From NCBI GenBank assembly GCA_002786855.1, contig PCUU01000033.1, positions 80,858 through 144,857 on the forward strand: a stretch of 64,000 nucleotides of DNA, in the 5' to 3' direction. Position 1 is the first letter of the stretch, and every line of letters starts with the position of its first letter. Source of the DNA: Cytophagales bacterium CG12_big_fil_rev_8_21_14_0_65_40_12. GTDB lineage: Bacteria > Bacteroidota > Bacteroidia > Cytophagales > Cyclobacteriaceae. The notes below the pieces were generated by a model. It made no database searches. It saw nothing but the letters and a program-made list of their open reading frames with translations, and was not told where the DNA came from. Positions 48,374-57,680 of the stretch are shown here, one piece after another. A program made the position numbers and the translations under genes.

Positions 48374-49465
48374 CTAATCCACAACGGCAAATTCTACACT
48401 ATGCACCATAGGTAGATTGGTATTCAAAGTTTGCCAACTGTCTCCATTGTTCATAGACATATAGGCGTTTCCGGTTGTAGTACCAAAAGCAAGTTTTTCA
48501 CCTTGTAAAGCAAGCGCATGACGGTAAGTAATATCGAACACTGCACTTTGCGGTAAACCTTTTCTCAAGGCTTTCCATGTTTTGCCGCCATCTTCGGTGC
48601 GGCAAACGCATAAAGCATTGTCCACCGCCACACGCATTTCATCACTTACCCCGGGCACTACCCATGCAACCTCAGGGTCAGTTTCGTGGGCGGCTATTGC
48701 GAAACCGAAATTGGCTGGCCCTTCTGGTTGGGAAATGTCCGCCCAATTAGCTCCACCATCCACAGTTCGATAAATCCCACAATGGTTTTGTTGCCACATC
48801 ACCTTGGGGTTGGCCTTGCACCAATCCACGAGATGAGGATCCTGACCAATTTCCGAAGAAGGATCAGGAAGAAACTCTGCCTGTAAACCATGGTTCATGG
48901 GATGCCAATTGGCTCCACCATCTAAGGTTTCGAAAACTCCGGCACAACTGATACCAATATAAATGTGATCTGAATCTTTCGGATCGACCAAAATAGAATG
49001 AATACCGGGATGATCTCGCCCTCCTCCAAACCATTGTGTTTTCCGGGATGGATGGTCCCAAAGGCCTCTCACCAACTCGAATGAATCACCATTATCGGTG
49101 CTTTTGAACAAACCACCTGGCTCCGTACCAATGTAGACAGTTCCTGGACGGTCGGATCCCCCATTTGAAAATGCCCAGAGCAGTTTGGTTGAAGCGGGTA
49201 TCCCCTCTTTGATCTCTTCCCCCTCTGGGTATTTGGGAGCTTCAAGTTCTTCCCAATTCTTTCCGTCTTTCGACCTGTGCAGCTTACAACCCCAATGACC
49301 ATGATCTAAGAATGCCCAATAAGTACCTGTATTTTGATCATATGAAGCTATACTGACAGGCGCACCTAAAAATTGAGTGTCCCTGTATTCCCAATTCCCG
49401 TTGTTTTTTTGGTGGTAGGTGACCAAGCCTTTTCGGGTACCGAATAAAAGTAGATTCTGAGCCAT
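48374..49465 (-). CDS. Cytosolic BNR/YCF48-like beta-propeller (sialidase-like repeat) protein
   Basis: Multiple BNR-type motifs (STDNGDSF, TLDGGANW, TVDGGANW, TEDGGKTW, SMNNGDSW); no signal peptide. Confidence 0.8.
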   Translation of the reverse strand: MAQNLLLFGTRKGLVTYHQKNNGNWEYRDTQFLGAPVSIASYDQNTGTYWAFLDHGHWGCKLHRSKDGKNWEELEAPKYPEGEEIKEGIPASTKLLWAFSNGGSDRPGTVYIGTEPGGLFKSTDNGDSFELVRGLWDHPSRKTQWFGGGRDHPGIHSILVDPKDSDHIYIGISCAGVFETLDGGANWHPMNHGLQAEFLPDPSSEIGQDPHLVDWCKANPKVMWQQNHCGIYRTVDGGANWADISQPEGPANFGFAIAAHETDPEVAWVVPGVSDEMRVAVDNALCVCRTEDGGKTWKALRKGLPQSAVFDITYRHALALQGEKLAFGTTTGNAYMSMNNGDSWQTLNTNLPMVHSVEFAVVD

Positions 49466-49546
49466 GGCGCTATTTTAAAAAGTAAAAAATGTATTTTTTG
49501 GATGGGCTGTTTCAATGAATATGTAGCCCATTATCAAATCATAATT

Positions 49547-49819
49547 CTATCCCCCAGATAAGGCCTGCATGATGTAGACTTCATCATTTTCAGCCAGTGT
49601 ATCTTGCAAAGTTTGGCGATCGCTCACCATATCATTACCGATGAAAATATTCACATGCTTTCTCAAAACGCCATTTTCATCCACAATATAATCTCTTAAT
49701 CCAGCGTGATTGGCCTCTACCTCTTTCAATATTTCAGCAACGGTATTTCCCTTAACCCGCAGTGGGGCTAAATTGGGGTAGAAACGTTTTAAATTCGATG
49801 TGAACTTTACTGTAGGCAT
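49547..49819 (-). CDS. MoaD/ThiS family ubiquitin-like protein
   Basis: 90 aa MPTVKFTSNLKRFYP...VNIFIGNDMVSDRQTLQDTLAENDEVYIMQALSGG ending in Gly-Gly. Confidence 0.9.
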   Translation of the reverse strand: MPTVKFTSNLKRFYPNLAPLRVKGNTVAEILKEVEANHAGLRDYIVDENGVLRKHVNIFIGNDMVSDRQTLQDTLAENDEVYIMQALSGG

Positions 49820-50359
49820 GGCTTAAATAAATCAAATCTAATTTATTGAATAATGCATTAAAGTCAACGAGGAGCCTTATAAATTCCCTGGTCTCAGTAA
49901 CCACCAAAGTTGAACGGAAGAGTTTTTTTTCATTTTCCTCTTTTCTTGCTCATACAACTCTAATCAATTCGGAGCTGCACTCCCTGACTGACAGGAAGTC
50001 TCAATCCAAAAATTAGCTCATTGCTGAATTAAGGCATGAAACTAGGCATTGTCGATTAGCACATTCGAATGCTTCTGAAAAGAGCTCTGCCATGTGATAT
50101 TTCAGGTAAGAAAGTGATGAAATTACTTAAACTGACCTTATTACATAGACCGTGAAGGCAGTAAAATCAGTTTCAAACCGAAGTAATTCCTAAGCTTTAA
50201 ACCAAGATAGTTTAATGATGATGGCATTCGAAAAAATGACCAAAACATAGACTAAAGTGACGAAACCTCCGGAGTGGAGTGTAAAAATTACCCAGAGGCC
50301 ATATCGCCCGACAGGATCGAGCGACTATGAAAGCGGCCATTCTGAGCTTTAATCCCTAA

Positions 50360-50485
50360 TTATGCTTTCTTTTTTACCGCTGGTGGCTTATGATCATTTG
50401 GCTTATCATCATTTTTTGGACGTCTAACACCATACGATCCGTTGGCTATTTTGCCCTTCTTGGTTTTAATATCTCCTCTTCCCAT
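50360..50485 (-). CDS. thx: 30S ribosomal protein THX-like small protein (not in ORF track)
   Basis: Minus strand MGRGDIKTKKGKIANGSYGVRRPKNDDKPNDHKPPAVKKKA* (41 aa); MGxGDxxTxxGKIxxGxYGxxRP signature of bTHX. Confidence 0.85.
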   Translation of the reverse strand: MGRGDIKTKKGKIANGSYGVRRPKNDDKPNDHKPPAVKKKA

Positions 50486-50596
50486 AATTGATCAATTTAC
50501 TATTTAGCCTAATTTACTCAATCGAAGGCCCACTTGTTAAGTATTCCTAGAATTTGATTCTAAATCAACCATTTGAGCCCTAACTTTGGGCATTCT

Positions 50597-51808
50597 ATGA
50601 AATCCCAAGCTATTCAAGTCAACCTAGCAGAGTATACCTATCATTTAGCAGATGAAAAGATCGCTAAATACCCACTCTCTGAACGCGATCAATCCAAGTT
50701 GCTTTATTATCAAAAGGGAGCTATTGCCCACCGCAGCTTCAAGGATATTGTAGATTTGATTCCTGCTAATACAAGCCTATTTTTCAATAATACCAAGGTA
50801 ATTCCAGCCCGATTGATTTTCAATAAGTCTACTGGCGCTCAAATAGAAATCTTCTTGCTAAAGCCTCTACTGCCCTCAACCATCCTAAGCCTAGTGATGG
50901 AAGAAAAGCAACGGGTGGCGTGGGAGTGTATGGTGGGTAATTTTAAAAAATGGAAAGACGATAGCCCGCTTGAAAGGGTTTTAGATTTGAATGGTACAAC
51001 TATTCACCTTTTGGCCAAAGTGCTTGACCGCAACAAAAAGTTGATTTCCTTTGAATGGGACAATGCGAATGTCTCTTTTGCAGAAATTGTTGAAGCTTCG
51101 GGCAAAGTACCCCTTCCGCCCTACCTCAATCGCCCGGCTGAAGAGGATGATAAACCACGTTATCAAACGGTTTATTCTCAACACGATGGCGCTGTTGCGG
51201 CCCCAACGGCTGGCTTGCACTTTACGCCAGAAATCCTTAATGATCTTGAAGGCAAAGGCATCAGCAAATCATTTTTAACCCTTCATGTGAGTGCGGGCAC
51301 TTTCCAGCCCATCAAAGCCGATAATATTGAGGAACACCCAATGCACTCCGAACAACTGGTTGTCAACAAGGAGAGTATTGAAGATGTCATCGCAGCAAAA
51401 GATAAAATCATCGCTGTTGGTACAACTTCTATGCGTACTTTGGAAAGTCTTTTCTGGTTCGGAGTTAGGCTAATGAACGGCAACGATGTTTTCGAAATAC
51501 AAAAACTTGAACCTTACTCGATTGAAGATCAACTGCCTTCTCGCCACCAAGCCTTTTCAGCCATACTCAATTGGATGGAAAAGAACGAATTAAACCAAAT
51601 AGTAGGCACTACAGAAATTTTTATATTTCCCGGTTATCAATTCAAGGTATGCGATGGGTTGATCACCAATTTTCACCAACCTGGCAGCACATTGATATTA
51701 TTAGTAGCTGCTTTCATTGGGCCTGACTGGAAAAAAGTGTATCAACAAGCACTAGAAAACGGATATCGATTTTTGAGTTATGGAGATTCTTCTCTGCTAA
51801 TGCCATAA
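50597..51808 (+). CDS. queA: tRNA preQ1(34) S-adenosylmethionine ribosyltransferase-isomerase
   Basis: YHLADEKIAKYPLSERDQSKLL; VAAPTAGLHFTPEIL; FHQPGSTLILLVAAF; start chosen at ATG 50597. Confidence 0.97.
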   Translation: MKSQAIQVNLAEYTYHLADEKIAKYPLSERDQSKLLYYQKGAIAHRSFKDIVDLIPANTSLFFNNTKVIPARLIFNKSTGAQIEIFLLKPLLPSTILSLVMEEKQRVAWECMVGNFKKWKDDSPLERVLDLNGTTIHLLAKVLDRNKKLISFEWDNANVSFAEIVEASGKVPLPPYLNRPAEEDDKPRYQTVYSQHDGAVAAPTAGLHFTPEILNDLEGKGISKSFLTLHVSAGTFQPIKADNIEEHPMHSEQLVVNKESIEDVIAAKDKIIAVGTTSMRTLESLFWFGVRLMNGNDVFEIQKLEPYSIEDQLPSRHQAFSAILNWMEKNELNQIVGTTEIFIFPGYQFKVCDGLITNFHQPGSTLILLVAAFIGPDWKKVYQQALENGYRFLSYGDSSLLMP

Positions 51809-51834
51809 TTGAATAAAAGTTCTAAATTCACACA

Positions 51835-53010
51835 ATGCAAAAAGCAATTTCGGATAGCACTTTTGTAAAGTCCGCATCGGATTATGAACAGGCAGTAGCT
51901 TATATCAACGAACAAATCCCACTTATAGGAAAATCCTTCCATGTATTTGGGCTAGAGATGACCGTTACGCAAATCGTATTGCCCATAGTATTTCTTATAC
52001 TCATTAACCTTATCGGAAACTTAGTCAGGGCCATCCTGATCAATAAAATCCTAAGCCGCTATATTGAAGACCGAAAAACGGTGCTTTCCATTGGCAACAC
52101 CACCAAATATTTTATTTTAATCATTGGGGTGACTCTCGTGCTCTCTACCATTGGGTTAGGAAGTGATTCGCCCTTAAATATCAAGTTAAACCCTACAGCT
52201 GAACATCCCCTCACTTTATTCGCTTTGTTTCGAGTCATCTTCTTTTTGACTTTACTGATTTTTCTAACCAGTAAACTTAAAGGAGTATTCGTTAAGCAAA
52301 TTTTGAGCAGGTATTCCGATGATGTTGGCGTAAGCGAATCGATTGGTACGATTATCCAATATGTAGCTGTATTGGTGGGAGGCTTAATTATAGTACAAAG
52401 TACCATCAACCTTGGTTCGCTCAATGTATTGGCCGGTGCTTTGGGAGTCGGTATTGGATTTGGTTTGCAAAATATTGCCAATAATTTTATCTCTGGCTTG
52501 ATCATCCTTTTCGAAAGGCCAATCAAGGTGGGTGATAGAATTGAGGTAGGAAATATCTCTGGCGATGTGGTGAAAGTAGCAGCAAGAGCTACAACGGTGA
52601 ACACGAATGATAATATCTCTATCATTATTCCCAATTCGGAGTTCATCAGTCAAAAAGTGATCAACTGGAGCCATAGCGATAGAAACATACGCTTTCATTT
52701 ACCTGTTGGGGTGGCCTACAAAGAAGACCCAGCGAAAATCAAGACGATCTTGCTGGAAGTAGCCGAAAAACATCCCGATGTGCTAAAAAGACCTGCTCCA
52801 GAAGTGCTTTTCATTGAATATGGTGACAGCTCGATCAATTTCGACCTGATGATTTGGACCAATACATACATCAACAAGCCATTGGTGCTCAAAAGTCAAT
52901 TGTATTATCTGATTTTCGAGAAATTCAAGCAACATGAGGTCGAAATTCCTTTCCCTCAGCGCGATATTCATATCAAAACAGGGCTTACGCAGGGTCAAAT
53001 AACTAAATAG
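51835..53010 (+). CDS. MscS-family mechanosensitive ion channel
   Basis: LNVLAGALGVGIGFGLQNIANNFISGLIILFERPIKVGDRIEVGNISGDV. Confidence 0.95.
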   Translation: MQKAISDSTFVKSASDYEQAVAYINEQIPLIGKSFHVFGLEMTVTQIVLPIVFLILINLIGNLVRAILINKILSRYIEDRKTVLSIGNTTKYFILIIGVTLVLSTIGLGSDSPLNIKLNPTAEHPLTLFALFRVIFFLTLLIFLTSKLKGVFVKQILSRYSDDVGVSESIGTIIQYVAVLVGGLIIVQSTINLGSLNVLAGALGVGIGFGLQNIANNFISGLIILFERPIKVGDRIEVGNISGDVVKVAARATTVNTNDNISIIIPNSEFISQKVINWSHSDRNIRFHLPVGVAYKEDPAKIKTILLEVAEKHPDVLKRPAPEVLFIEYGDSSINFDLMIWTNTYINKPLVLKSQLYYLIFEKFKQHEVEIPFPQRDIHIKTGLTQGQITK

Positions 53011-53092
53011 TCATTTTCTGAATTATGGTCAAAGCATTCAATTGGGTGATAGTGAATTTGTTTAACTTCGAACGTTTTTCGATTAAATAACC

Positions 53093-54433
53093 ATGAGAGT
53101 AATAATTGCAGGGGTTGGGAATGTGGGTTTTCATTTAGCAAAACTCTTATGTGCCGAAGGTCAAGACATTGTGTTGATCGATCAGGTGCAGGATAAATTG
53201 AAATACGCCTCAAATACGGTGGATGCTTCCACCATCAAAGGCAATTCAACTTCGTACAGCGTATTGGAAGAAGCTGGAGTTTCGCAAGCCGATTTATTGA
53301 TTGCGGTTACTTCCTCAGAAGACGCAAATATAGCCACAGCCATCATCGCCAAGCATTTAGGGGCGAAGCGGACAATTGCTAGAATTTCGAATACCGAATT
53401 TCTTTACCAAAAAGACAAACTCAACCTAAAACATTTAGGGATTGACGATATTATTTCACCAGAGTCTTTGGCTGCCAAGGAGATCAAGCGACTTTTAAAG
53501 GAAGTGGCCCTCACCGATAGTTTTGAGTTCGAAAAAGGATTGCTTTCTTTGATTGGTGTAAACATTGAGGCCAACAGCCCCTTGAATGGCAAAACCATGC
53601 TTGAAGTGGCCCGTCTGAACCCCGAGCAAAAATTCATGACGGTCGCTATCTTAAGGCATAATGAGACCATTATTCCTTATGGAAATACCAAGTTTGAAGT
53701 AAATGACCATGCCTATTTTGTAGCGCAGCCCGATGGTATAGAAAAACTATTGTTCCTTACGGGAAAGAAAAAAGAACCGGTAAAAAGCTTAATGATCCTA
53801 GGTGGTTCACGCGTTGGTTTTCATGCTGCAAAAATTTTGAGCAAACAGTATAATGTCAAAATCATTGAACGCGATCCGCAAAAATGCTTCGAACTGGCAG
53901 ATCAGCTGCCCGATGCCATGGTGATCAATGGTGATGGCAGAAACGTAGATTTATTACACGAAGAAGGCATTAGCGATATTGATGCTTTTATAGCCGTCAC
54001 AGGCAATTCTGAAACGAACATCATCTCATGTCTGGTCGCCAAGAATAATGGCGTAAAAAAGACGATCGCTATGGTAGAAAACATGGATTACATCCATCTT
54101 TCGCAGAGCATTGGGGTGGACACGATGATCAACAAAAAACTGATCGCGGCCAACTTCATTTTCCGACACATCAGACAAGGTGAAATTGTTTCTATTACCA
54201 GTATTCACGGTGTGGATGCCGAAATTCTTGAGTTTGAGGTAAAGGAAGATTCAAAAATAACAAGCTTGGAGCTTAAGGATTTGAATTTTCCCAAAACGGC
54301 CATTATTGGTGGCGTAATCAGAGATGGTCAAGGTTTTACCACCCCTGGCGACTTTAGATTTCAGACCAAAGACAGGGTGGTGGTGCTTTGTAAACCAGAA
54401 AGTATTCATAAAGTAGAATCCTACTTCATTTAA
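53093..54433 (+). CDS. trkA: Trk system K+ uptake protein TrkA
   Basis: Duplicated RCK: VIIAGVGNVGFHLAKLLCAEGQDIVLID and MILGGSRVGFHAAKILSKQYNVKIIERD. Confidence 0.95.
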   Translation: MRVIIAGVGNVGFHLAKLLCAEGQDIVLIDQVQDKLKYASNTVDASTIKGNSTSYSVLEEAGVSQADLLIAVTSSEDANIATAIIAKHLGAKRTIARISNTEFLYQKDKLNLKHLGIDDIISPESLAAKEIKRLLKEVALTDSFEFEKGLLSLIGVNIEANSPLNGKTMLEVARLNPEQKFMTVAILRHNETIIPYGNTKFEVNDHAYFVAQPDGIEKLLFLTGKKKEPVKSLMILGGSRVGFHAAKILSKQYNVKIIERDPQKCFELADQLPDAMVINGDGRNVDLLHEEGISDIDAFIAVTGNSETNIISCLVAKNNGVKKTIAMVENMDYIHLSQSIGVDTMINKKLIAANFIFRHIRQGEIVSITSIHGVDAEILEFEVKEDSKITSLELKDLNFPKTAIIGGVIRDGQGFTTPGDFRFQTKDRVVVLCKPESIHKVESYFI

Positions 54434-54436
54434 TTC

Positions 54437-55903
54437 ATGGAGGCCAGAACAAGATTTAATGTAAAAGCGATTGCCAATATTTTGGGAATTCTTCTTTTGA
54501 TGAATGCTGGCTTCATGCTCATTTGCCTTCCAGTTTCCATTTATTTTGAAGAAGACTGGTTGCCAATGCTTCAATCTGCGGCCATTACAGCAGCCGTGGG
54601 CTTTTTACTGCGGTTTTTGACCAGAAAATTCCCTTCCAAGGAGTTGAAAAAACGCGATGGTTACATTGTTGTTACCTCTGGCTGGGTTGTAATGTCCATT
54701 TTTGGTGCATTGCCTTTCGTTTTGAGCAATAGTATTCCCGACTTTACCAATGCCTTTTTCGAAACTGTTTCTGGCTATACTACCACAGGTGCATCCATTT
54801 TAAATGACATTGAATCTGTGCCAAAAGGAATTCTTTTTTGGCGAAGCTTTACTCAATGGATTGGCGGAATGGGAATCATTGTGCTGGCCGTAGCCATCCT
54901 TCCTTTTTTAGGCATTGGTGGAATGCAATTGTTTGTAGCCGAAGCGCCCGGTATTACGCCAGATAAGCTTCAACCCAGAATTCAAGACACCGCCAAACGA
55001 CTTTGGTTCATTTATGTAGGTTTGACTTTGGCAGAGGCCATCCTCCTTTTTGTGGGTGGAATGGGCGTTTTTGATGCGGTTAATCATGCGTTGACCACTA
55101 TGGCAACCGGTGGTTTCTCTACTAAAAATGCCAGTGCAGCCCATTATGACACACCATTCATTCAGTATGTCCTTATCCTGTTTATGTTTTTGGCAGGTAC
55201 CAGCTTTACCCTCACCTATTATGCGCTGAAGCGAAATTTTAAAAAAGTATTCAGCAATGAAGAATTCATTGTATATACCTTGTTTACTATCGCCATTACC
55301 ATTATTGTAACCGCCACGGTGATGGTTGTGACTGACAATGGATTTGAAAAATCGTTCCGAGATTCATTATTTCAAGTAGTATCCATCATTACCACTACAG
55401 GTTTTGTTTCTGCGGATTATACGGCTTGGGCACCATTTCTTTCCGTGCTATTTTTTATTCTACTTCTGGTGGGTGGTTCAGCAGGCTCTACCGCTGGTGG
55501 GGTAAAAGTGATCAGGCACGTGGTACTTTTTAAGAATTCGTTTTTAGAGTTGAAGAGGCAGTTACATCCATCGGCTGTATTACCAGTAAGGATCAGCGGA
55601 AAGGCCATCGATCAAGGGGTAGTTTCCAATGTACTTGCCTTTATCATGATCTATATTTTGATTTTTATTGTCGGAGTAATATTACTCTCCACCATGAGTG
55701 TTGACTTCGATACTGCTTTTGGGGCAGTAGCAACCTCATTGGGCAATGTGGGGCCAGGCATTGGCGATGTTGGCCCATTGAATAATTTCTACAACATACC
55801 AGCCCCAGGCAAATGGCTACTTTCTTTTCTTATGCTTTTGGGAAGGCTTGAGCTTTTTACCGTCTTGTTGCTGTTGACCCCTCACTTCTGGAGAAAAAAT
55901 TAA
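54437..55903 (+). CDS. trkH: TrkH-family K+ transporter
   Basis: FFETVSGYTTTGASIL, RSFTQWIGGMGIIVLAVAILP, TTTGFVSADY. Confidence 0.96.
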   Translation: MEARTRFNVKAIANILGILLLMNAGFMLICLPVSIYFEEDWLPMLQSAAITAAVGFLLRFLTRKFPSKELKKRDGYIVVTSGWVVMSIFGALPFVLSNSIPDFTNAFFETVSGYTTTGASILNDIESVPKGILFWRSFTQWIGGMGIIVLAVAILPFLGIGGMQLFVAEAPGITPDKLQPRIQDTAKRLWFIYVGLTLAEAILLFVGGMGVFDAVNHALTTMATGGFSTKNASAAHYDTPFIQYVLILFMFLAGTSFTLTYYALKRNFKKVFSNEEFIVYTLFTIAITIIVTATVMVVTDNGFEKSFRDSLFQVVSIITTTGFVSADYTAWAPFLSVLFFILLLVGGSAGSTAGGVKVIRHVVLFKNSFLELKRQLHPSAVLPVRISGKAIDQGVVSNVLAFIMIYILIFIVGVILLSTMSVDFDTAFGAVATSLGNVGPGIGDVGPLNNFYNIPAPGKWLLSFLMLLGRLELFTVLLLLTPHFWRKN

Positions 55904-56133
55904 AATAATTTTCCGAGGATTGAAGACTTCTTTTCAGCTTTAAAACCAGCCTTTTCTACCAAGCCAATAACCTCTTCTGCATTTAAATTATCGCCCTGAA
56001 CCGTCAATAAGCGATCTTTACTGCTCAGGTCTACAGCCCAATGGCTGACGGATTGCGCTTGGTCCAAAAATGGAGTAACCGTGGAAAGACACATTCCACA
56101 ATTAATATTGGTTTTATATACGGCTTTTTTCAT
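55900..56133 (-). CDS. HMA-domain metal-binding protein
   Basis: 77 aa, TNINCGMCLSTVTPFLDQ (CxxC) with HMA fold pattern; stop overlaps trkH stop. Confidence 0.85.
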   Translation of the reverse strand: MKKAVYKTNINCGMCLSTVTPFLDQAQSVSHWAVDLSSKDRLLTVQGDNLNAEEVIGLVEKAGFKAEKKSSILGKLF

Positions 56134-56199
56134 TTAATTTTCAATCTAATTAATAATTGGGCACATGATTCACATGGCCTGCATAAAGATAAATCACAC

Positions 56200-57414
56200 T
56201 TGACATTTAAAGAACTTAATCTCCACGAAAGTGTCTTGGAAGGACTTTCGGCCATGGGATTTGATACGCCCACGCCAATCCAAGAACAAGCGATTCCCGT
56301 AATCATCGAAAACAAAGATCTTATTGCTGTGGCCCAAACGGGTACTGGTAAAACAGCTGCCTTTTTGCTTCCAATCCTACATAAAATCTGCTCGAATGAT
56401 ATTCCTGAAGGGCAAATTAACACTTTGATCATTTGCCCAACGCGCGAGTTGGCCGTTCAGATTGATCAACAATTAGAAGGATTGGGCTACTTCACTCCTG
56501 CCACTTCTCTGCCTATTTATGGCGGTGGCGATGGTGATGGGTTTTCGAGAGAAAAGCAAGCATTGACTACAGGAGCACATATCATTGTAGGAACCCCTGG
56601 CAAACTCATTTCTCATTTGAACCTAGGTTATGCCAAGATTGACCATTTAGAGCATTTGATTTTGGATGAAGCTGATCGTATGCTCGACATGGGTTTTTAT
56701 GAAGACCTGATGAGAATTATTGGCTATTTGCCCAAAAACAGACAAAATTTAATGTTCTCAGCTACAATGCCTCCTAAGATCAGGAAATTGGCGAAGGACA
56801 TTCTGGTTGACCCATTTGAAATAAGCATTGCTATTTCAAAACCTGCCGAAAGGGTTGTTCAGGTGGCTTTCAACACTTATAATCAGCAGAAAATCGGCTT
56901 AGTAAAGCACCTGCTTCGATTCAACGATATTCCTAGCCTTGTGATTTTCGCTTCGACCAAAATTAAAGTGCGGGAACTGACCAAGGAACTGCAACGAGAA
57001 GGCATGAATGCCAAGCCAATTTCTTCGGACTTGGAACAAAAAGACCGAGAAGATATCCTTAGGGAGTTCAAAAGCAGAAAATTACAAATTCTGGTGGCAA
57101 CGGATGTGATCTCACGCGGTATCGATATTGACAATATCGACATGGTCATCAACTTCGATGTACCAAACGATGCTGAAGACTATATCCACAGAATTGGTAG
57201 AACTGCAAGAGCATCATCTGAGGGAGAGGCCGTCACCTTTATCAATGAAGAAGATCAGTTCAAATTCTCGAAGATTGAAGAGTTGATCGGTACGGAAGTT
57301 CGTAAAATCGCACTGCCCGAGTTTTTGGGCGAAGCTCCACTCTACGATCCGATCAAAAACAAAAAGAAAGGACAAAAATCCTTCGGAAATAAAAAGGGTT
57401 TTAAGAGGAGATAG
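56200..57414 (+). CDS. DEAD/DEAH-box RNA helicase (probable TTG start)
   Basis: LTFKELNLHESVLEGLSAMGFDTPTPIQEQAIP Q-motif; AQTGTGKT, DEAD, SAT, HRIGRTAR; track start 56041 runs antisense into the HMA gene and is not helicase-like. Confidence 0.92.
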   Translation: MTFKELNLHESVLEGLSAMGFDTPTPIQEQAIPVIIENKDLIAVAQTGTGKTAAFLLPILHKICSNDIPEGQINTLIICPTRELAVQIDQQLEGLGYFTPATSLPIYGGGDGDGFSREKQALTTGAHIIVGTPGKLISHLNLGYAKIDHLEHLILDEADRMLDMGFYEDLMRIIGYLPKNRQNLMFSATMPPKIRKLAKDILVDPFEISIAISKPAERVVQVAFNTYNQQKIGLVKHLLRFNDIPSLVIFASTKIKVRELTKELQREGMNAKPISSDLEQKDREDILREFKSRKLQILVATDVISRGIDIDNIDMVINFDVPNDAEDYIHRIGRTARASSEGEAVTFINEEDQFKFSKIEELIGTEVRKIALPEFLGEAPLYDPIKNKKKGQKSFGNKKGFKRR

Positions 57415-57445
57415 ACCTGTTTTTCTTGATTTAAGTTTACTTCTG

Positions 57446-57486
57446 AAAAAGCCCAATAAATACTTGTTGGGCTTATTGTTTTTTGA
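57446..57486 (+). terminator. Rho-independent terminator
   Basis: AAGCCCAA...TTGGGCTT-ATTG-TTTTTT. Confidence 0.7.
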
Positions 57487-57680
57487 ACTCTTGAATTCCA
57501 CTGAATCCAAGTCTTTAATACTGTTCAATATCGTCCATTTTTCAGTGCAGTTCCGTACAAAAACACACATGGTTTATTTGTCATGATTTCTCAAGTAGCT
57601 CATAATAAATAGCTTAGCCAATAATTAGCAAATTGGCATGTTTAATGGGTTTGCCGGGCATATCAGTCCATTACTTCAAC

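Noticed and set aside
49820-50350. Possible molybdenum-cofactor riboswitch or other RNA between the MoaD-like and THX-like genes
   Set aside because: No consistent stem architecture could be traced by eye; cannot be supported without an RNA covariance-model search.
52059-52646. 195-aa ORF antisense to mscS
   Set aside because: Lies entirely within the strongly supported MscS gene on the other strand and shows low-complexity mirror composition; treated as spurious.
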